From Cristatella mucedo (lineage: Eukaryota > Bryozoa > Phylactolaemata > Cristatellidae), in the NCBI GenBank assembly GCA_009760855.2, contig WPIO01000043.1, positions 2,452,501 through 2,516,500 of the forward strand: a stretch of 64,000 nucleotides of DNA, written 5' to 3'. The first letter of the stretch is position 1. The number at the start of each line of letters is the position of its first letter. The notes below the pieces were generated by a model that saw nothing but the letters and a program-made list of their open reading frames with translations, had not been told where the DNA came from and searched no databases. The translations under genes and the position numbers were made by a program. Below, in pieces: positions 23,106-33,650 of this stretch.

Positions 23106-23354
23106 TAATGGCATGAACTTCTATAACATTGGTTTGCAGTGGCCAACACATTACTTACCAATATTGGACCGGAACCAAAGAACAGGGCCATAATGAATGA
23201 GCTGCATACCACAAGTTTAGCTCTGGTTTATCTAAGTGGTTAAGCAGATCCCTTACATAAAGATCAGGGTGAAGAATTGTATTGCTAGCAGTGGTCTTGG
23301 GCTGGAGTACCGTTTGACATACGTTGTTAACGTGTCAACTGATTAATATTTCAG

Positions 23355-23491
23355 CAAGCCCAGCTAAAGACGAAGAATCGCACCATAAATTGGTCAAAAT
23401 TCCGGATGTTCTATTGTCTTGTTTTCTCGTATACGGATGCAATGTACAGATAAGCTTTCTGGACCCCACATTGTCAAACCAAATTGCATCG
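23355..23491 (+). CDS. SLC18B1-like: MFS transporter (SLC18B1-like), central loop and TM7 exon
   Basis: Acceptor AATATTTCAG, donor TCG|GTGAGA. Two bases complete an alanine codon with the preceding exon, then 45 codons run to phase 0. A charged loop (SPAKDEESHHK) joins the two six-helix halves of the transporter. Then come LVKIPDVLLSCFLVYGC (TM7) and ISFLDPTLSNQIAS. The SFLDPTL motif after TM7 is characteristic of SLC18B1-type proteins. The 45 residues join without gap to the exon at 33468. Confidence 0.85.
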
Positions 23492-23910
23492 GTGAGAATA
23501 CTTTACTATATACATGTTATGTATTTCATTTGCTGGACTTTAAAGCTGCTCTCAGCGTTGTAGGTGCTTTTATGTTATCTGCTGTTCTTGCTGGTAATAT
23601 CATTGTCGGCCCAAGTGCCTAAGAGGAACACAATTTTCCCCTTGATGTAAGGTCTCCCAATGTTGCAGTTAATTGCTGTTCATCTGTTCTCGAATACGTT
23701 TCACAGTTAACTCATTTCGTCTATTTCCTTACCCGCCCGTTGACTTAAATCAGTTTCTTTTATTACCCAGTTGAGCCTTAGCACAAGACCCTGCAACTCT
23801 TGCTTTTAGTCTTGTTGAAGCTTCTGTTACAGATACTGATCCTATTATGTTGAGGTTTAAAATTTCGATCGTGTTATAAACCAATATCACTGTACTAGAA
23901 CGTATACATT
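23492..23910. other. Unassigned intron sequence
   Basis: No recognised repeat or exon after the donor. Confidence 0.4.
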
Positions 23911-23920
23911 TAATATATAC

Positions 23921-23953
<33 letters not shown>

Positions 23954-23975
23954 CAGTTATGTGTGTGTGTGCGTG
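23911..23975. repeat. (TA)n and short (GT)n
   Basis: A TATA run of about 40 bp interrupted by TGTA, then GTGTGTGTGTGCGTG. It abuts a SINE-A tail. Confidence 0.85.
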
Positions 23976-24110
23976 TTAGTTATATAGCACCCTAGTAGAT
24001 ATTTACCTTTGATCAAGCACTACATATATACACGGGGTCGAGCCCATGACCTCGGCCAGGCCTTGTGTCGAGACGAGAACCTTTACCACTCCATCAGTAA
24101 GTGGTTGAAG
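23976..24110 (-). mobile_element. SINE-A copy, diverged
   Basis: + strand TATATAGCACCCTAGTAGAT (tail), ACGGGGTCGAGCCCATGACC (B box) and GGCCAGGCCTTGTGTCGAGA, then the remnant of the A box near 24105. Confidence 0.75.
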
Positions 24111-24848
24111 CAAACGATTAAAATTAAAAGATTTACAAACATTTTAATGTCGAATATGAACATATTTTACAGCACTCAGTAAACGATAAACGATCGCCAG
24201 TTAATTGTAATAACCTGCGACCTAAAGGCCAAAGAGCTAGTACCTGAACTGCATCTGACCTGGACATGGCCTCACCGATAGATCTTTGGTCGCTTACCTC
24301 GCTGCCATAATTGAGACTAGGATTTTCTCAGCATAAATGTGATATGAATGCAACGGGCCAGGAATTCCTTGCCGATTTTGACTGCTATGTGCATTCAACT
24401 TGGCTACCACAAATACCAATGCAAAAAACATCCTATGAAGCACAGCCGGAGTCGATAAAACTGGCCTGATAAAAGGCACCCTCATTATAGAGCACACTCT
24501 TCTATCTGAATTCCCATCAAACAGTGTATAAGCTGGGTAGCCTATTACTCGCCTTAAAGGCGACTTACTTTAATTTCTCCAATTATCCAATTGGAGCTAC
24601 TTCTCCATTAGTGTGGGTACCGTACTGCACAATTGTCCGACATTCCTCGATTAGTAGCCCCTCTAATTAACATCCAATTTTAGTAGAAGCGGCATTTTAG
24701 TTTGCATTATCCAGAAGGCAGCCAATCCATCTTACGTTACGATGTGGAAAACTTTGCAGAGTCCCCTGAAAGTATAGGTAGAATGGAAATTAAAAGAGCT
24801 TGATAGGCTGGTGTGCCCGGCGATCAGAGCATATCATTAGATCAGCGC
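24111..24848. other. Unassigned intron sequence
   Basis: No recognised feature. Confidence 0.4.
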
Positions 24849-24906
24849 CTAAAAATTCTCTGAGGGCGCTTTATCAAGTACATTATTATTGTTACTATTA
24901 TTATTA
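24849..24906 (+). mobile_element. LINE-A terminal fragment (hairpin and tail only)
   Basis: CTAAAAATTCTCTGAGGGCG, then CTTTATCAAGTACATTATT and further ATT-rich units: only the last 58 bp of LINE-A. Confidence 0.8.
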
Positions 24907-25719
24907 GAATACAATAAGAAAAGAAGCTGATCAAGCTGAGCACTGAGTAACTATTGTTCTAATAATTCACATCGTGATCTTAGTATTTCTACTTGTATGT
25001 TTTAGTCTTACGTAATAAAGTAAGACGTATCCCTATGCAATGCTTTGCTGGGGACAGCCCAGTGAAATTAGGGATCTCGAGAAGTAGGAAGGCGAAAAAA
25101 AAAGCCTACTCATGAATACGACAGGGGCCTGAGTCAGATTGCTGATTAAGGCGTATTTATTGCATAGCATAAGCTCTAGCTACTGGTTAAAGCAAAGTAG
25201 TCCTTGACTATCTTTCCGTCACAGCAGGTGAAGGCATTTATTATTTAATAATATTTGTTATCATTACTATAACTATATAGTTATAAAGAGACCTCGGAGA
25301 ACGGTTCCTTTGCAGATGCTGTAAAAGTAAGCACTACAATACGATTGATGAAAACATCAACAAGCAACAGGCAGTGTTTAAGCAGGTACAAGCTCACGAG
25401 TAACAAATCACTACGACCAAACAAAAATTGCAATAAACGGGTGCGTTTCAAGCTTTAATAAAAAAAAATGATGGCTGGGGAAGTTTTGGTGTGCTTCCTT
25501 TATCATCAGTTCTGTGCTTTGGGAGCAGTAGAACTAAAGTCTGTGGTTTTCTGGTTTCCTATCATTTATGGTTAAACGACTAGAGTCGGAAAAGTATATT
25601 GTATGATCCTTAAACTTGTGTAGGAGCAGTAGTGATAGGAACGCGGAAGTCTGAGAAGAGTGAAACCCGAAGGAAAAGAATAACATCTTGATAATATTAA
25701 AACTGTTACATTTAACAAC
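24907..25719. other. Unassigned intron sequence
   Basis: No recognised feature. Confidence 0.4.
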
Positions 25720-26290
25720 GCGCCCGAACTCAACCTTTATCAAGGTGCTTTACGGTTGAACTCAATTTGATACTTTTCTGTGAGCCAGCGCAAGTGGGCA
25801 TAAGTGGTGTGATTTAGCAGAATCAAAGCTCAGGACTGACGAGCCTAGCTGTAGAGTTTTACACCAATTGTAAGTAACCTATAGCACAAACCGGTCGACC
25901 TGCAAACAGGGGCTTTTAGAACTCGATGCGTAATGTCACAAATAAAATAAAAATTGTTTCGATATAGTGTCCATATTTAAGCTAGTCCCAATTTTACCAA
26001 AAATTGTTTCGATATAGTATCCATATTTAAGCTAGTCGCAATTTTACCAACTTTGTGAAGAACGATGTAGGCAGGCAGACTTGACTATGGAGATAGTCTA
26101 GTTATCTAATGTAAGGTAACTAATGAAGAGCCCACCATTGTTGAGTGCAGATTCAAAAGAAGATATGCTAACAGAATCAATTTTGAGATTACGGTTTTCA
26201 AGTTTCCGAATCGAACCTTGCTTACCCACAGCTCGTGGCTCGTTTTGGTGACCATCGAATTTTAGATAAGTTGCGGCCATTCTTCTTTGG
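25720..26290 (-). mobile_element. LINE-A fragment with a 50-bp tandem duplication
   Basis: Antisense RT C-terminal region (+ strand GACGAGCCTAGCTGTAGAGT) up to the block encoding MAATYLKFDGHQNE on the - strand (about 26275). Its GTGCTTTACGG start is a degraded hairpin. Confidence 0.75.
25951..26050. repeat. 50-bp direct tandem duplication
   Basis: Two copies of a 50-bp unit starting AAATTGTTTCGATATAGT at 25951 and 26001 differ at only two positions. The duplication arose within the LINE-A copy and is much younger than that copy. Confidence 0.9.
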
Positions 26291-27615
26291 AGTATGATAA
26301 TATTAAATCTCGCCTGGGCATCACTGGAACTGCTTGGCAATAGTCCAGGTAAAGTCTCAGTTGGAGACTCCAGACTATTGACGTGACTGGACAAAGATCA
26401 TCTCAGGTACCTCTGAAATATGAGGTACCTCAGGGCTTCGTGCTAGGTCCGGTTCTTTTCAAAGTTTATACTCTCCCACTGGCTAATGTGATTGCCAAGC
26501 TCAATCTAGGCTTTCACTTCTATTCGAATGTCACTCACATGCAAAATTTTTTTGATCCCTCCTAGCCTTCGAGCACCTCAAATTCTCTCAACTTACTTGC
26601 TGTATGTATTGATGACATCCGAACATGGAAAGTAGCAAATTTTCTAAAACTAAAGGGTGATGAAACTAGGTTACTAGTTATGGGAAAACCCAGCGTAATT
26701 CAGAAATTGGAAAGGCTGAAGCTCAAAATTGGCTCTGCCAGCACATTTCCTATTGAATCAGATCAACATATAGGTGTCATTTTATAAGGCGACCTCTCGT
26801 TAGACGACCGTACCAGGTCCACAGCTAAATCAACTTTTTTGCCGATTCATAACATTGCTAAAAGTCGGGCTTGTTTAGAGAAGGTTACCACGTCCAAGTT
26901 GGTCCATGCATTTGTGACATTCCGTCTCGACTTCTGAAACTCACTGCTTACTGGCCTACCAGCATGTGAGATCAGGCGATTGCAGCTGGTGCACAACTCG
27001 GCAGCTAGTTTTGTCTGCCTTGAGCTTCGCAATTGCCACATTTCACCACTTCTCGCTGACCTGCACTGGCTACCAGTCATGCAACGGATCGACTTCAAGG
27101 TTTCGTCGTTCACTTTAAAGTCACTTCATTATTTAGCTGCAGCCTATCTCTCAGATATACTTCCCCATCAGGCCAAGCATCGTCTCACCCGATTTTAGGT
27201 ATTCAACAGTCTTTATGAACCTCACATGAACCTCGAATCCTTTAGAGACGGTGCATTTAGTTCGTACGCTCCCAAAGCTTGAAACTCCCTCTCGAATTGC
27301 TTCAGAACATTCCCTGACTTGACCACATTTAAAAAGGACTTAAAAAACACCTATTTAGGACAGCCTTTTGTGGGTCCCTATGATTCGTCCTGTGTGTGCT
27401 TATGCCTGCTAACCCTATGCATGCTGCTTCTAACCCCATTTGCATGCCAACCCTGTCCATGTCACCCTTAACCATTGTATTCATTTTGTTCATTTATCAA
27501 GCCTGATAGTACTCACCATTCAATTGCATTTCCCTTTGCAGCAAATGCAATGCGCCTAGAGAGAAATTCAGTTCTCTGAGGGTGCTTTATCAAGTGCATT
27601 ATTATTATAATTTTT
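26291..27615 (+). mobile_element. LINE-A copy, RT centre to 3' end
   Basis: RT from SRLGITGTAW through VPLKYEVPQGFVLGPVLF (motif B; the ORF starts at 26383). The catalytic box is ruined (YSNV). The C-terminal QLVHNSAASFVCLE and LHWLPVMQRIDFKV (ORF 26980-27198), the 3' UTR, the hairpin (AGAGAGAAATTCAGTTCTCT) and an ATTATTATT tail near 27600 follow. Confidence 0.88.
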
Positions 27616-27751
27616 ATTAATCAAGCATTTACACAGCTCCCTCGCATAATTGAGTTTCCTACTATAAACATGCAAATTCTCGCTCTGAAAGCATTACTAT
27701 ATGATAGGTGGGATCATCCACAAGCACCAGGCATATTATGTAAGCATATAT

Positions 27752-27905
27752 ATTCGGTGAGCCGTGACGGCTCCCTAGGTAAGGTGGTTGGTTTTTACGT
27801 CCAGATATCATGGATTCCAATCCTGTGGTAGACGATCCTTTATAGTTGCTGAAAGGGTGGTGAGAGCCGTAGAGGCAATTATGTTATTATATAAAAGTGC
27901 ATTTC
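27752..27905 (+). mobile_element. SINE-B copy
   Basis: GGTGAGCCGTGACGGCTCCC head, B-box remnant GATTCCAATCC, body GACGATCCTTTATAGTTGCT and GGTGAGAGCCGTAGAGGC. Confidence 0.78.
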
Positions 27906-27919
27906 AAGTCAACTAGTAT

Positions 27920-28190
27920 TGATTGTTTCGTGCACACGGAGAAGTAATCGCGAAGACCGACCAAATGCTGTAATAAGCAAGTATGTTCTAAGCATCTCTT
28001 TAAGTTTCGTCGTGTCAGGGGAAATAAACTTTGTCAACATATACACCATGGGTGTATAGATAATTTGTCGCGATCGAGGACTGGGAGGGATCAAAGCGAC
28101 GACGAGATGAAATTCATGACAGGGTTATCCACGGACTCCTTGAATGCAGACATTGGGCAGTGAACGGACTACATGAACCTGAGTCCGGCG
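27920..28190 (-). mobile_element. LINE-A, rearranged fragment
   Basis: + strand GACCAAATGCTGTAATAAGC is 3' UTR, then the sequence jumps to GACTGGGAGGGATCAAAGCG (RT) and ATGCAGACATTGGGCAG (linker). This is a LINE-A with two internal deletions. Confidence 0.65.
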
Positions 28191-28433
28191 TTAATGCAAC
28201 AGAAGGGATTTCCAGACGGGATGGAACCACCTAAGGCAGAGGTCGGCAAGCGTTTTGGACTGTTATGCAATTTCAGAAGTTCAAGCAGGCACATTATGCC
28301 AGGAGGGAAATGTGTCTAAGAATGAATCTTTTATTCAATGAATAGTTTGCTCAATGGGAAGCTCTTAGAGATGTCAACAAGACCAGTTTCTGTGATAAGG
28401 ATTTCAGCAGCATAATTTTATTTAGGTGACACC

Positions 28434-29490
28434 CGTGATCTGATAGCTCAGCTTTTTCTTATAAATCTTCTTCATGAAGAACTGCAGCTCGCAGAAGTAA
28501 GTGCAGCCAAATATTGTGATCACACGCTTGCACGGACTGACAACAACAAGAAACTGAACCTGTGGCAGCTGACGGAAGTAAATGAGAGCAGTGTAACAAG
28601 TAAACTTGGACAAGAGAACGACAAAAGCCTGTCGCTCAATCAGCTCGCCGAGCTGGTTTGGTCCGACGATTAAGGTGCTCGCCCCGACCAAGGTCTGACC
28701 TAGTTTGTGGGCTCGAGCCCGAGGCACATGTGAAGCACCTGAATAGACATTAAGTTCTCTTGGGGCACTATATAAATGAATTATATATTTTTTGTATTTA
28801 ACTCCAATTGCACATCAGAAGAGGGCGTAGTAATGTGGAAAGTCAAAAGAGAAAAGAAAAAAGAAGAAAGAAAGAAAGAAGAAAGAAGAGAAAACACTAT
28901 TCATTTAGCAGGATTGACAACAAACTGACGCATTCTTAGTATAAACGGGAGTTGCATCTTACTGGGCGAGGTGAGAAAAATGAATATAGTCACTCTTATG
29001 CAGCTCTTTCTCCCATTGAACTAGCTTTGCTCGGAATGCCTGTATATGGGCCTCCCGGTGCATGATGAGGACATCCTGTCCTTGCAGCTCCAGGTAATAT
29101 TCGTTAAGGTGAGTGCTGATATCGGTGAGAAAACCAAACCGACAAAGCCAAACTTTGTCAGAGAACATTTCGAAACCCTTTAAGGCCCCTCTCACAGGTA
29201 AAGGAAGCAGTCTCGTGGCGTAGAGCAACACACTCTTCAACCCTTTGCCACGACTGAGCCGGCGAACCTCAGTGTGGTAAGGCGGATCACCATAATCAGC
29301 CGGTGCATTTTATGTGATGTGCTTTAATATGCCTTGGTAGAGAGGACGAGCAAGCACTGCGTTCACTAGCTTCACGACAACAGACGTAACTTCTTTCATG
29401 CCTGACGTTTTGGCGCACAATGCCTCATGTTGAATGACACAGTGCACTGTGCCTATTTCTGGTGCACAGCCCAAAGACCAGCAGCAGTGT
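28434..29490 (-). pseudogene. hAT transposase relic (GTF2IRD2/SCAND3-like type)
   Basis: On the - strand, in order: GTVHCVIQHEALCAKTSGMK (about 29460-29400), VVVKLVNAVLARPLYQGI, HTEVRRLSRGKGLKSVLL, then ORF 29240-28959 with FGFLTDISTHLNEYYLELQG and QAFRAKLVQWEKELHKSD. After a gap and the SINE-A come LPQVQFLVVVSPCKRVITIF and GCTYFCELQFFMKKIYKK (about 28580-28460). These match the HC..H.EALC, LH.EVRWLSRG, DI..HLN..N..LQG and dimerisation (FGSTY.CE..FS) blocks of hAT transposases. Frameshifts, a stop, and W-to-R in EVRRLSRG show it is inactive. A cut-and-paste transposase would bind the TIRs. Confidence 0.78.
28641..28785 (+). mobile_element. SINE-A inserted in the hAT relic
   Basis: Contains GCTGGTTTGGTCCGACGATT (A box region), AAGGTGCTCGCCCCGACC, GGGCTCGAGCCCGAGG (B box) and the tail hairpin CACCTGAATAGACATTAAGT..TCTCTTGGGG, ending ATATAAATGAATTATATAT. 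Transposase blocks lie on both sides. Confidence 0.88.
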
Positions 29491-30074
29491 TCTTGGCGTC
29501 ACAGCTCTTGTCCAAGGTCATGGAGAACCTATCGAGAGTTTCAAACTTCTGGCACATGAAGACCGGACATCAGTGGCTAAGTTCTCTGTGCATGGAGTCG
29601 CAGTTCTGGCAGAAAAAGGGTTGCCTTGAAAGTTTCCCGTTCCTCGAGGCAAATATTGTCGGCAGCAGCATGTATGCATCCCATTGCAAAGACGAAGTTG
29701 CATTAGTGAAGGAATGCAAACTTCCTTCAAACTCAGCAAGGACAGGAGGAACGGGTTCAGGAGGAACGTTGTTAGAGGCACGGGTGAGATGGTCGGCAGC
29801 CTCGAAAGCCTTTGGCTTCTTGAAAATCGACGATTGCTTGTCAGCACCGTGACCGCTAGCGAGCTGCCTCAGTCTTCAGCTCATCCTCGGTGGAATTCAT
29901 GAGCATTTACCAATTCTTAGCATCGACATCCCCCTTGAGATTCGACTGCCGTTGGTGTCATTTGTGTCGTTTCACGTTTAACCCAAGGCTTTGTTGCAGC
30001 GTTGGACAAAGAATAACTCATAATTTAACTCTGGGTGGAAAATGGGTCGCTCGAGGTTAGCCTTTTGGATACTG

Positions 30075-31350
30075 GTAGCTGAGCATCGATTGAGAATGAT
30101 CGGTCTGGCAGACAAAGCACTGGCGTGGTTTAAATCGTACTTGTCTGATCGTGTTCAATCCTTGTCGTGAGAGGGTCAGATCTCACACACGAAATGGGTC
30201 ACCTGTGGAGTCCCTCAAGGGTCTGTACTCGGTCCCATGCTGTTCTCCATTATCACACAACCTCTTGGAAAAGTGATTAGGCCCATGGAATGGGACATCA
30301 CTTTTCTGCTGGAAATACTCAGTTGTATGTGTCATTCAAACCATCAGGATCTGAGGCTGCAACTGAGAAGCTGAATGCTTGCCTTGCCAATATTCAACTG
30401 TGGATGTCGGAAAATTTTCTGAAATTACATGATTATAAAATCAAACTGCTGCTCATAGGACTCCCTAAGCGTGTGGCTGGATTAAAACGCTTTAGTCTTC
30501 AAATATAAGTGATGCTGTTGTGCGACTAGCACAACGAGCTTGAAATTGAGCTGTCGTTTTCGACAGCTGCCTCAATTTTAAAGGCTTCATTCAGAAGACT
30601 GGTTCTACAGGTAGCCCATCACGTCCGATCCCTATCCAAGATTAGGAGCTGTCTTCTACAGTGACTTTAAAAAAAAAGAACTAGCTCCTTAGTTCTGTCT
30701 CTGCTTGATTATTGTAATCCCCTTTTCGCTGGACGGCTATGGTATGCTATTACGCGACAGCAGCTAACTATGAATATGGCTGCAAGGCTAGTCTTCAAGT
30801 GCCAGTTGTTTTAGTACGTGTCACTTTTGCTAAAAAGAGCTAGGATGGAAGCCGGTTGAGCAAAGGATACAGAGCTAAGTTGTTAAGGTGACCCACGAGG
30901 CCCGCCACGGCTTGGTTCTTTCGTATCTAGCTGAACTGCTCCATCAGTTTCAGCCTGTTTGCTTCCTCAAGTCCCGTGTGGAAAATAAATTAGCTTTCCC
31001 GTTCCTCCGCTTGAAGACCGTTGGCGAAAGAAGCCTTAGCTCTGCAAGTCCTAGACTGTGGAACTCGCTTCCACATCTCTTTTGCAACGACACGCTACTC
31101 TACCACTGCCGACTCTGGCTCATCGTTTTCAGCGGTCCTTAGCAGATACTTCCAAGCTACTCATTACCTCAACTCCTCTCCTGACTCTGCTGTGCTTCCC
31201 ACTTTCTCTTTGTTGGGCGAGACGAAGTCTGTTGGCTACCGAATGTGTACCGAAAGCCACGTAGGCTGTGAACGGGCTATACAAAACTCTCCTGCGTAAC
31301 TCCCTCATGGTCTTGATGACTTTGGGAAGTTTGAGACGGAGATGAATAAC
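30075..31350 (+). mobile_element. LINE-B copy, RT core to 3' end
   Basis: MIGLADKALAWFKSYLSDRV, TKWVTCGVPQGSVLGPMLFS (motif B), HFSAGNTQLYVSFKPSG where A-NT replaces the usual ADDT (about 30290-30340), LNACLANIQLWMSENFLKL, and the C-terminal AELLHQFQPVCFLKSRV (ORF 30888-31142). The hairpin region (TGCGTAACTCCCTCATGG) and a GAATAACATT tail follow. Several frameshifts. Confidence 0.88.
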
Positions 31351-31567
31351 ATTTCCTTTACTCTTTTAGGGGTAGTAAGTGGTGTTACTGTGTAGAAATA
31401 TGATTTCACTAATATGACAATGAAGTAAAATACCTTTGCACATCACAACAAACACAACGTTCCACAACACATTCCTTGACTAAGGTGAACGGAGAATTAA
31501 TCGAGACAAGAGAGTAAATTTGGTTACCACACTATATTTATGATCCCTCCTGAGTTAGGTGCTTTAA

Positions 31568-31712
31568 TATAATTATAATTCATTTGTATAGCACCCCAAG
31601 AGAACTTAATCTCTATTCAGGCGTTTCACATATGCCTCCGGGCTCGAGCCCATGACCTCAGCCAGACCTTGGTGGGGGCGAGCACATCAACCACTAGACC
31701 AACCAGTTCGGC
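31568..31712 (-). mobile_element. SINE-A copy
   Basis: + strand ATTCATTTGTATAGCACCCC, AGAGAACTTAATCTCTATTC (tail hairpin), CGGGCTCGAGCCCATGACCT (B box), AGCCAGACCTTGG and the A-box remnant AACCACTAGACCAACCAG. Confidence 0.88.
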
Positions 31713-32091
31713 GCTTTGTGTCATACAAGCGACCGATATCAGAGGTTTACAAAAAGGCCACGAGCCACAGTTTATGAAGCAAAGAGCAGTGCATTGCTAC
31801 CTTGACTTGCTAGCTAAATTTGTCCCGTGACGGAGCTCCTAACTCAAAAGCGTTATACGTCAAATATATTTTCTCTATGAAAGGAATTGAAATTCCAAAT
31901 TCCGTTAGGCACTCTCAAAAAGTGATGCGGATTTATGTCACTTTTTTTAAATTACGAAAATCACTCATAAATAATGAATCATTTTACAAATGCAGTACAA
32001 AACAGAAAGTGTAGATAGCTCAGACATATGGCAAGAGGGATATCGAGGAAATTGTGTGTTGGGGCGGAAACACTGCTGATGCCCAGTTTAC
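31713..32091. other. Unassigned intron sequence
   Basis: No recognised feature. Confidence 0.4.
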
Positions 32092-32459
32092 TGTCACGAC
32101 TTTTTTGTGAAGGCGCTCATTGCCTTTATTTACACGAGGATCTCTAGAATGACAGTACCGTCGTCTTAAAGTACTTACTGCAGCAGTCCCAGCTGTAGTC
32201 GATGTCAACCCCAAACGCTCGCCCGAGTCGGTCGTCGAGGGAACCACCAGACCGAGGGACCGTGCTTGACGTCAAGCCCTGGCAGTCGGAACGACTTCGG
32301 TTCTCTTCCCGTACGAGCCATAGTAACCACGTGCTGTTCATCTCTTCGCCCTCGTACTTGCTTTGCAGGCACACCCATTTGCTATCGTTGACACTTTCTG
32401 GAGCGAATCCGTCACTGATGAGAGCTGCCGCCGCTAGCCGTGCTCAAAGCTAAGTCACA
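32092..32459 (-). mobile_element. Candidate solo LTR, 368 bp
   Basis: On the - strand it starts TGTGACTTAGC and ends GTCGTGACA, with AATAAA about 35 bp before the end (TTTATTTACACG on +). It is GC-rich against an AT-rich background. The TGTGAC start and GACA end resemble the candidate at 21946. No target duplication is visible (TTTAC on the left, GCTCA on the right). ORFs inside it have no recognisable domain. Confidence 0.45.
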
Positions 32460-33205
32460 GCTCAAAAAATCTTTCTGCCATACATGCCAAGCAAAATATG
32501 GTACAATAGCAGTTAGCTCTCAACCCACTGCAAAAATTGAACGAGAGACGATGCGTGCCTCAAAGACTCGCGCTTTAGGTTACTCCTAAGTCCAAGTATC
32601 TCGAACGGGAAGTGAAAGAAAACACGACGACTCAATTAGATCCATCAATGAATGACTAGGAGCCGCTGGTCTGGATAAGAGCACTAGCTAGGCCGGATTA
32701 GGCCTAACGGTCAGAGTTTTCCGAACTTTGACCTAAGGGATCGACTTTCTGATGTTGTCTGTCTTGCTGATGAAGAAGCTACAGAAGCCAACGATGAGGT
32801 TAGCAATTATTTCCAGAATTGATAAGTTACACATAAGTTACACATGATGACCAGTTAGGCATGGACATAGTTAAGTATAAGTTAACTGTAAAATAAAGGT
32901 AATTCGATCATTAATTTCGCTCCGAAACAAAATTGTACAAGTAATTTGCTTTGTCAGGCTTGCTTATGGAGCTCCACATATGCACTGGCAGTTACCACTC
33001 TGGCAGACAGAAGCAGCAAATTAGATAACTCCCTGCTACATGACTCAAACCAACGGCTAGAGGATAGAGTGAACTGCTAGTGAAGTTGAGGTAAAGCAGG
33101 AGCATGTTTCATTTATATTTTTGGGGAGACCCCAATATAGCTCAGATAATCAGCTACTGATGGCAAGATCTAGGTGAAGCACAGTGAGCTCTCTGTAATA
33201 GAAAT
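32460..33205. other. Unassigned intron sequence
   Basis: No recognised feature. Confidence 0.4.
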
Positions 33206-33394
33206 AAATAAATGAATACAACTACCTGATTAACCAGCCTTTTTCGCATAGCAACAGAACAGGCTTGACGGCTAACCCAACCACTTGCAGTGGTAATAAA
33301 TAGTTTCCCACTGCAGGATACGAACCCACCACTTCGTAACTGAGGTCGTTAAAAGCAAACCCCTTACGTAGTGTGCCATTACGGCTCACCGATG
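33206..33394 (-). mobile_element. SINE-B copy, upstream of TM8 exon
   Basis: The + strand ends with GTGTGCCATTACGGCTCACC, the reversed SINE-B head. GGATACGAACCCACCACTTC is the B box, and TTTTTCGCATAGCAACAGAA matches the body seen at 17070. It lies about 70 bp before the acceptor at 33467. Confidence 0.8.
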
Positions 33395-33467
33395 CTTACA
33401 ATCTCGCGATGTGAATATTTTTATCTATTTTTTGTTTATGAAACTTGCTTAGGTTTTTATTTTTTAG

Positions 33468-33569
33468 ATTGCACCGAACCTGGGAACAGCAGCTGTTGGA
33501 GCCATTTTCCTTGCTGCTGCCGGATCCTACTGCATTTTAACACCAGTAGTGGGATATGTTTGTGGAAAG
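33468..33569 (+). CDS. SLC18B1-like: MFS transporter (SLC18B1-like), TM8 exon
   Basis: Acceptor TTATTTTTTAG, donor AAG|GTAAAT. It contains 34 codons, phase 0 at both ends: IAPNLGTAAVGAIFLAAAGS followed by YCILTPVVGYVCGK. The VG.IF...A.SY....P..G pattern is TM8 of the second six-helix half, and the closing G-Y-V-C-G-K matches the family's G...DK before the next exon. It fits the DPTL spacing of the preceding exon. The exon is hemmed in by a SINE-B upstream and a LINE-A tail that begins at the donor. Confidence 0.85.
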
Positions 33570-33650
33570 GTAAATCGCCTAGAAAGAGATTGAGTTCTCT
33601 GAGGGTGCTTTATTAAGTGCATTATTATTTTTTTAATATTATTATTGTCA
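33567..33650 (+). mobile_element. LINE-A terminal fragment at the 5' splice site
   Basis: The sequence AAAGGTAAATCGCCTAGAAA aligns with the LINE-A terminus AAATGTAAAGCGCCTAGAGA, then GATTGAGTTCTCTGAGGGTG and CTTTATTAAGTGCATTATTA continue the match. The donor GTAAAT of the TM8 exon lies within the aligned segment. Confidence 0.75.

Larger units (their letters stand above)
28237..29905 (-). mobile_element. hAT DNA transposon relic with one recognisable TIR
   Basis: The end at 28237 reads CAGAGGTCGGCAAGCGTTTT, the classic hAT terminal inverted repeat. The transposase is antisense from about 29900 to 28430. The opposite TIR was not found near 29900-30080, so that end is lost or diverged. A SINE-A sits inside. 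Confidence 0.7.

Noticed and set aside
22939-23212. His-Thr-rich ORFs on the - strand
   Set aside because: Translation of the (GT)n microsatellite.
25720-27615. Twin-priming (5' inversion) explanation for the - then + LINE-A pair
   Set aside because: The two parts cover overlapping regions of the element, so they are two separate insertions rather than one inverted one.
28422-28727. 101-residue - strand ORF as an independent gene
   Set aside because: Its first third is antisense SINE-A and the rest is the end of the hAT transposase relic.
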